The notes under the pieces: model-generated
Told to the model about the DNA's origin: nothing
What the model saw: the letters and a program-made list of their open reading frames with translations, nothing else
Databases searched by the model: none
Translations under genes and position numbers: made by a program
In this document: positions 45,412 to 46,304 of the stretch, piece by piece
How the letters are laid out: each line of letters starts with the position of its first letter
How positions within the stretch are numbered: the first letter of the stretch is position 1
Source of the DNA: Vicinamibacterales bacterium
GTDB taxonomy: Bacteria; Acidobacteriota; Vicinamibacteria; Vicinamibacterales; 2-12-FULL-66-21
Direction: 5' to 3'
DNA: 46,304 nt
NCBI GenBank assembly: GCA_035699745.1
Contig: DASSPH010000037.1
Coordinates: 1-46,304, forward strand

Positions 45412-46304
45412 CTAGCGGCCGACTGGCTCGGGAAGCGTGTCCAGGTGCCGGGTCGTGTCCTTCTTCACCTGGTAGGCGCGCTTCAGGAACTTGGCGTAGG
45501 GGACGAACTGTTTCATCGCGCCGACGTTGACCTGGCAGGGGCTCAGGCAGGTCGGGCAGGTCTGTTCCTTGATCTGCTGCCGGTGCGCCAGGTTCTCGGC
45601 CTTGTAATAGAGCGACTCGGCGGACTCGTCGAGCACGTTGCCGATCTTCTGCGAGTTCTCGCAGTAATGGAGATCGCCGTTCGGGTTGAGCAGCAGCCCC
45701 TGGCTCTGGAACGGGCACGGCATCGTCCGGTGGTAGCCGTTCGCGATCATGTCGGCGTAGTGCAGGTACATGAACGCCTGGCCGCTCAGCACCGATTCTT
45801 CCTGGACGCGGTCGAGGAAGAACTTGCGCATGAACGCCTCTTCGCGCTCGCGGAAGCCGACCTTCTCCTCGAGCGACTTGTTGTGCAGCATCGCGTCGGT
45901 GAAGCGCAGCATGTTGAAGACGACGTCGAGCCCCTTCGCGCGCGCCCACGCGAGGATGTTCTCGCCGTCCGACATGTTGGTGGCGAAGAGCGTCGCGGCG
46001 ATGCCGAACTGGAAGTTGTCGTGCTTCTGCGCCAGCGCCTGCATCGCGTCGATCGTCTTGCCCGCCTTGGCGAAGCCGTCCTTGACGTGGCGGACCTGGT
46101 CGTGGATGTTGCCGATGCCGTCGAGCGACACGCGGATGCTGATCAGGACGCGCTTCTCGGCGCAGAACTCGACGATACGCGTGAGCATGGGGATGGCGCG
46201 ATGCGGCGTGAGCCCTGTGGTGTTGATGCCGATCTTCCGCAGCCGCGGCAAGTGCCGCTGGAACAGCTCCACCATCTCCGGCAGGTCGTTCCTCGTCGTC
46301 GGCT
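45412..46304 (-). CDS. Radical SAM protein with SPASM-like C-terminus, N-terminus outside the window
   Basis: The open frame continues through the right edge; its first visible residues PTTRNDLPEMVELF are the end of the radical SAM GGEPT motif. The CxxxCxxC cluster that cleaves SAM must lie beyond the edge. ISIRVSLDGIGNIHDQVR and FQFGIAATLFATNMSDGEN are core strands. The C-terminus has cysteines in MPCPFQSQG, LHYCENSQ and TCPTCLSPCQVNVG, a SPASM/twitch-like auxiliary cluster. It is at least 297 residues here. It leads a coupled operon with the flippase-like and GT-C-like genes, so it may modify a lipid-linked intermediate. Confidence 0.88.
   Translation of the reverse strand, partial: PTTRNDLPEMVELFQRHLPRLRKIGINTTGLTPHRAIPMLTRIVEFCAEKRVLISIRVSLDGIGNIHDQVRHVKDGFAKAGKTIDAMQALAQKHDNFQFGIAATLFATNMSDGENILAWARAKGLDVVFNMLRFTDAMLHNKSLEEKVGFREREEAFMRKFFLDRVQEESVLSGQAFMYLHYADMIANGYHRTMPCPFQSQGLLLNPNGDLHYCENSQKIGNVLDESAESLYYKAENLAHRQQIKEQTCPTCLSPCQVNVGAMKQFVPYAKFLKRAYQVKKDTTRHLDTLPEPVGR

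Overview
The window is high-GC, densely packed bacterial chromosome. Genes are often translationally coupled through ATGA, GTGA or TGATG overlaps, and GTG starts are common. The mix of genes suggests a Gram-negative from the Acidobacteriota, perhaps a Vicinamibacteria-like lineage: System I cytochrome c maturation with a Cys-type CcmE, many small lipoproteins, a Tat-exported Gfo/Idh/MocA protein, YVTN propellers and DUF721/DciA. This placement is inference from gene content and style; there is no rRNA or other phylogenetic marker except a recA that carries a premature stop.

Layout. 1-599: start of a type I restriction R subunit running off the left edge. 757-4632: ABC transporter pair, nitrilase-family hydrolase, lipocalin-like protein and a lipoprotein. 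4639-5341: tRNA-Phe(GAA) bracketed by inverted short-tandem-repeat arrays, then an FtsB-like divisome protein. 5363-8094: YVTN propeller lipoprotein (minus) and a secreted type-B carboxylesterase (plus). 8230-9273: recA with an in-frame amber codon. 9491-12355: YdjM-like membrane protein, then a DUF721-thiolase-hydroxyacyl-CoA dehydrogenase operon. 12391-16662: pseudo-receiver protein, ferritin, tandem universal stress protein, Tat-exported oxidoreductase, a shrunken pectate-lyase remnant and Maf. 16695-23926: a complete cytochrome c maturation operon in the order ccmE, ccmF-ccmH fusion, CcmI-like zinc ribbon protein, periplasmic CcmI-like protein, ccmA, ccmB, ccmC, ccmD and a 53-residue membrane protein. 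23943-26479: aroA-aroK-metallophosphoesterase operon. 26511-27756: anti-sigma-type ATPase coupled to an inositol monophosphatase. 27866-37656: envelope and secreted proteins (beta barrel, GT39-like enzyme, DedA/VTT protein, GtrB-like GT2, PKD lipoprotein, clan GH-A hydrolase, tandem SGNH lipoproteins, AT-hook protein, FN3 lipoprotein). 37706-46304: a glycan or lipid locus with a UDP-galactopyranose-mutase-like flavoprotein, a YvcK/CofD-like domain fused to a degenerate GT2 domain, a sugar nucleotidyltransferase, an active GT2, a large GT-C-like membrane protein, an AglD/LPG-synthase-type flippase and a radical SAM enzyme running off the right edge.

Three signals cut across the window. (1) About fifteen genes have a TANNNT-like -10 element ending only 6-12 bases before the start codon, which implies widespread leaderless or near-leaderless mRNAs; recA, tRNA-Phe and the GtrB-like gene show conventional spacing. 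(2) Six intergenic or gene-end sites hold short tandem arrays of 7-9 bp units with a different word at most sites. They often run into the ends of genes and supply their stop codons, and look like a cyanobacterial-STRR-like repeat family. (3) The most novel protein is the YvcK/CofD-pseudo-GT2 fusion, coupled to a nucleotidyltransferase and an active GT2. By analogy with CofC/CofD this could be an undescribed phosphodiester or glycolipid pathway.
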